6,824 nucleotides of DNA from Lachnospiraceae bacterium (GTDB lineage: Bacteria > Bacillota > Clostridia > Lachnospirales > Lachnospiraceae): NCBI GenBank assembly GCA_900770225.1, contig CAAGJU010000255.1, positions 1-6,824 of the forward strand, given 5' to 3'. The position numbers and the translations under genes were made by a program. The notes below the pieces were generated by a model. That model made no database searches and was not told the DNA's origin. It worked only from the letters and a program-made list of their open reading frames with translations. Positions 6,593-6,824 of this stretch are shown piece by piece; the stretch's first letter is position 1; each line of letters starts with the position of its first letter.

Positions 6593-6824
6593 GTCAGAGA
6601 TACAGATACCTCCAACCCGCAACCATCCGCAGACGCCGGTGGTTGGCGAATCCGAGCAATAGCGAAGGATGAGCTTACCACCGCTGCGTCGAAGACGAGC
6701 GAAAGCGGTCGGCTTGTAAACTCGCAAAGCTCGTTAACTGCGCCGACAGGCGTCGCACGACCGACTACGTCGGTCTGACGCGGCGCTCGCCCCACCGCAT
6801 CACACTTCGTGTGTGCGGATGTGG
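6593..6824. repeat. Element B: second member of the palindromic intergenic family, cut by the window end
   Basis: Its first 45-nt block (6603-6647) matches 3918-3962 of element A at 41 of 45 positions. A second block (6651-6707) matches 4066-4121 with about five mismatches and one gap. A third, 43-nt block (6782-6824) matches 4006-4048 at 36 of 43 positions. In element A the third block comes before the second, so the order differs. Unique to B is a nested stem: GTCGGC (6708-6713) with GCCGAC (6742-6747); alternatively GCGCC (6740-6744) with GGCGC (6782-6786), then GCGTC (6750-6754) with GACGC (6777-6781), then GACCGAC (6759-6765) with GTCGGTC (6769-6775). The final hairpin is CCGCA-T-CACAC, TTC, GTGTG-TGCGG (6795-6818). 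The right-hand inverted repeat is presumably beyond the window. No gene is credible in this stretch. Confidence 0.85.

Noticed and set aside
6323..6727. Minus-strand open frame across the 3' end of the unknown gene and element B
   Set aside because: It is half antisense to the 184-aa gene and half repeat sequence. The peptide similarity to the frame over element A comes from the shared repeat, not from a protein family.

Overview
The window (about 53-55% G+C by eye, not counted) looks like chromosomal DNA of a Gram-positive anaerobe in the Clostridia, most likely Lachnospiraceae. The reasons are strong AGGAGG-type ribosome binding sites, a transketolase split into two adjacent subunit genes, a YesN-type (receiver plus AraC) response regulator, and protein sequences that resemble gut Lachnospiraceae proteins I remember. 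The taxonomic call is inference. All five genes are on the + strand.

Layout. 12-1616 is an FGGY-family sugar kinase, probably a pentulokinase making a pentulose 5-phosphate. 1617-1999 is non-coding: six and a half tandem copies of a 33/34-bp repeat with hairpin potential, then an extended -10 promoter and a leader hairpin. 2000-3780 is the split transketolase, two genes joined by a TAATG stop/start overlap. The kinase would feed xylulose 5-phosphate or a related sugar into the non-oxidative pentose phosphate pathway, where transketolase acts, so the left half reads as pentose catabolism. 3781-4170 holds a likely terminator and a strongly palindromic element of about 244 bp (element A). 4171-5808 is the response regulator; no histidine kinase is visible. 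5809-6015 has weak degenerate repeats. 6016-6570 is a 184-aa protein of unknown function. 6593-6824 is a second member of the palindromic family (element B), cut by the window edge.

The most unusual content is non-coding. Elements A and B share three blocks at roughly 84-91% identity in a different order. In one shared 24-nt hairpin, all four differences between the copies fall in two base pairs and keep both pairs. This suggests a dispersed, fold-constrained intergenic family, either MITE/REP-like DNA or structured RNA. The two copies bracket the regulator and the unknown gene. I found no protein system that is clearly new.
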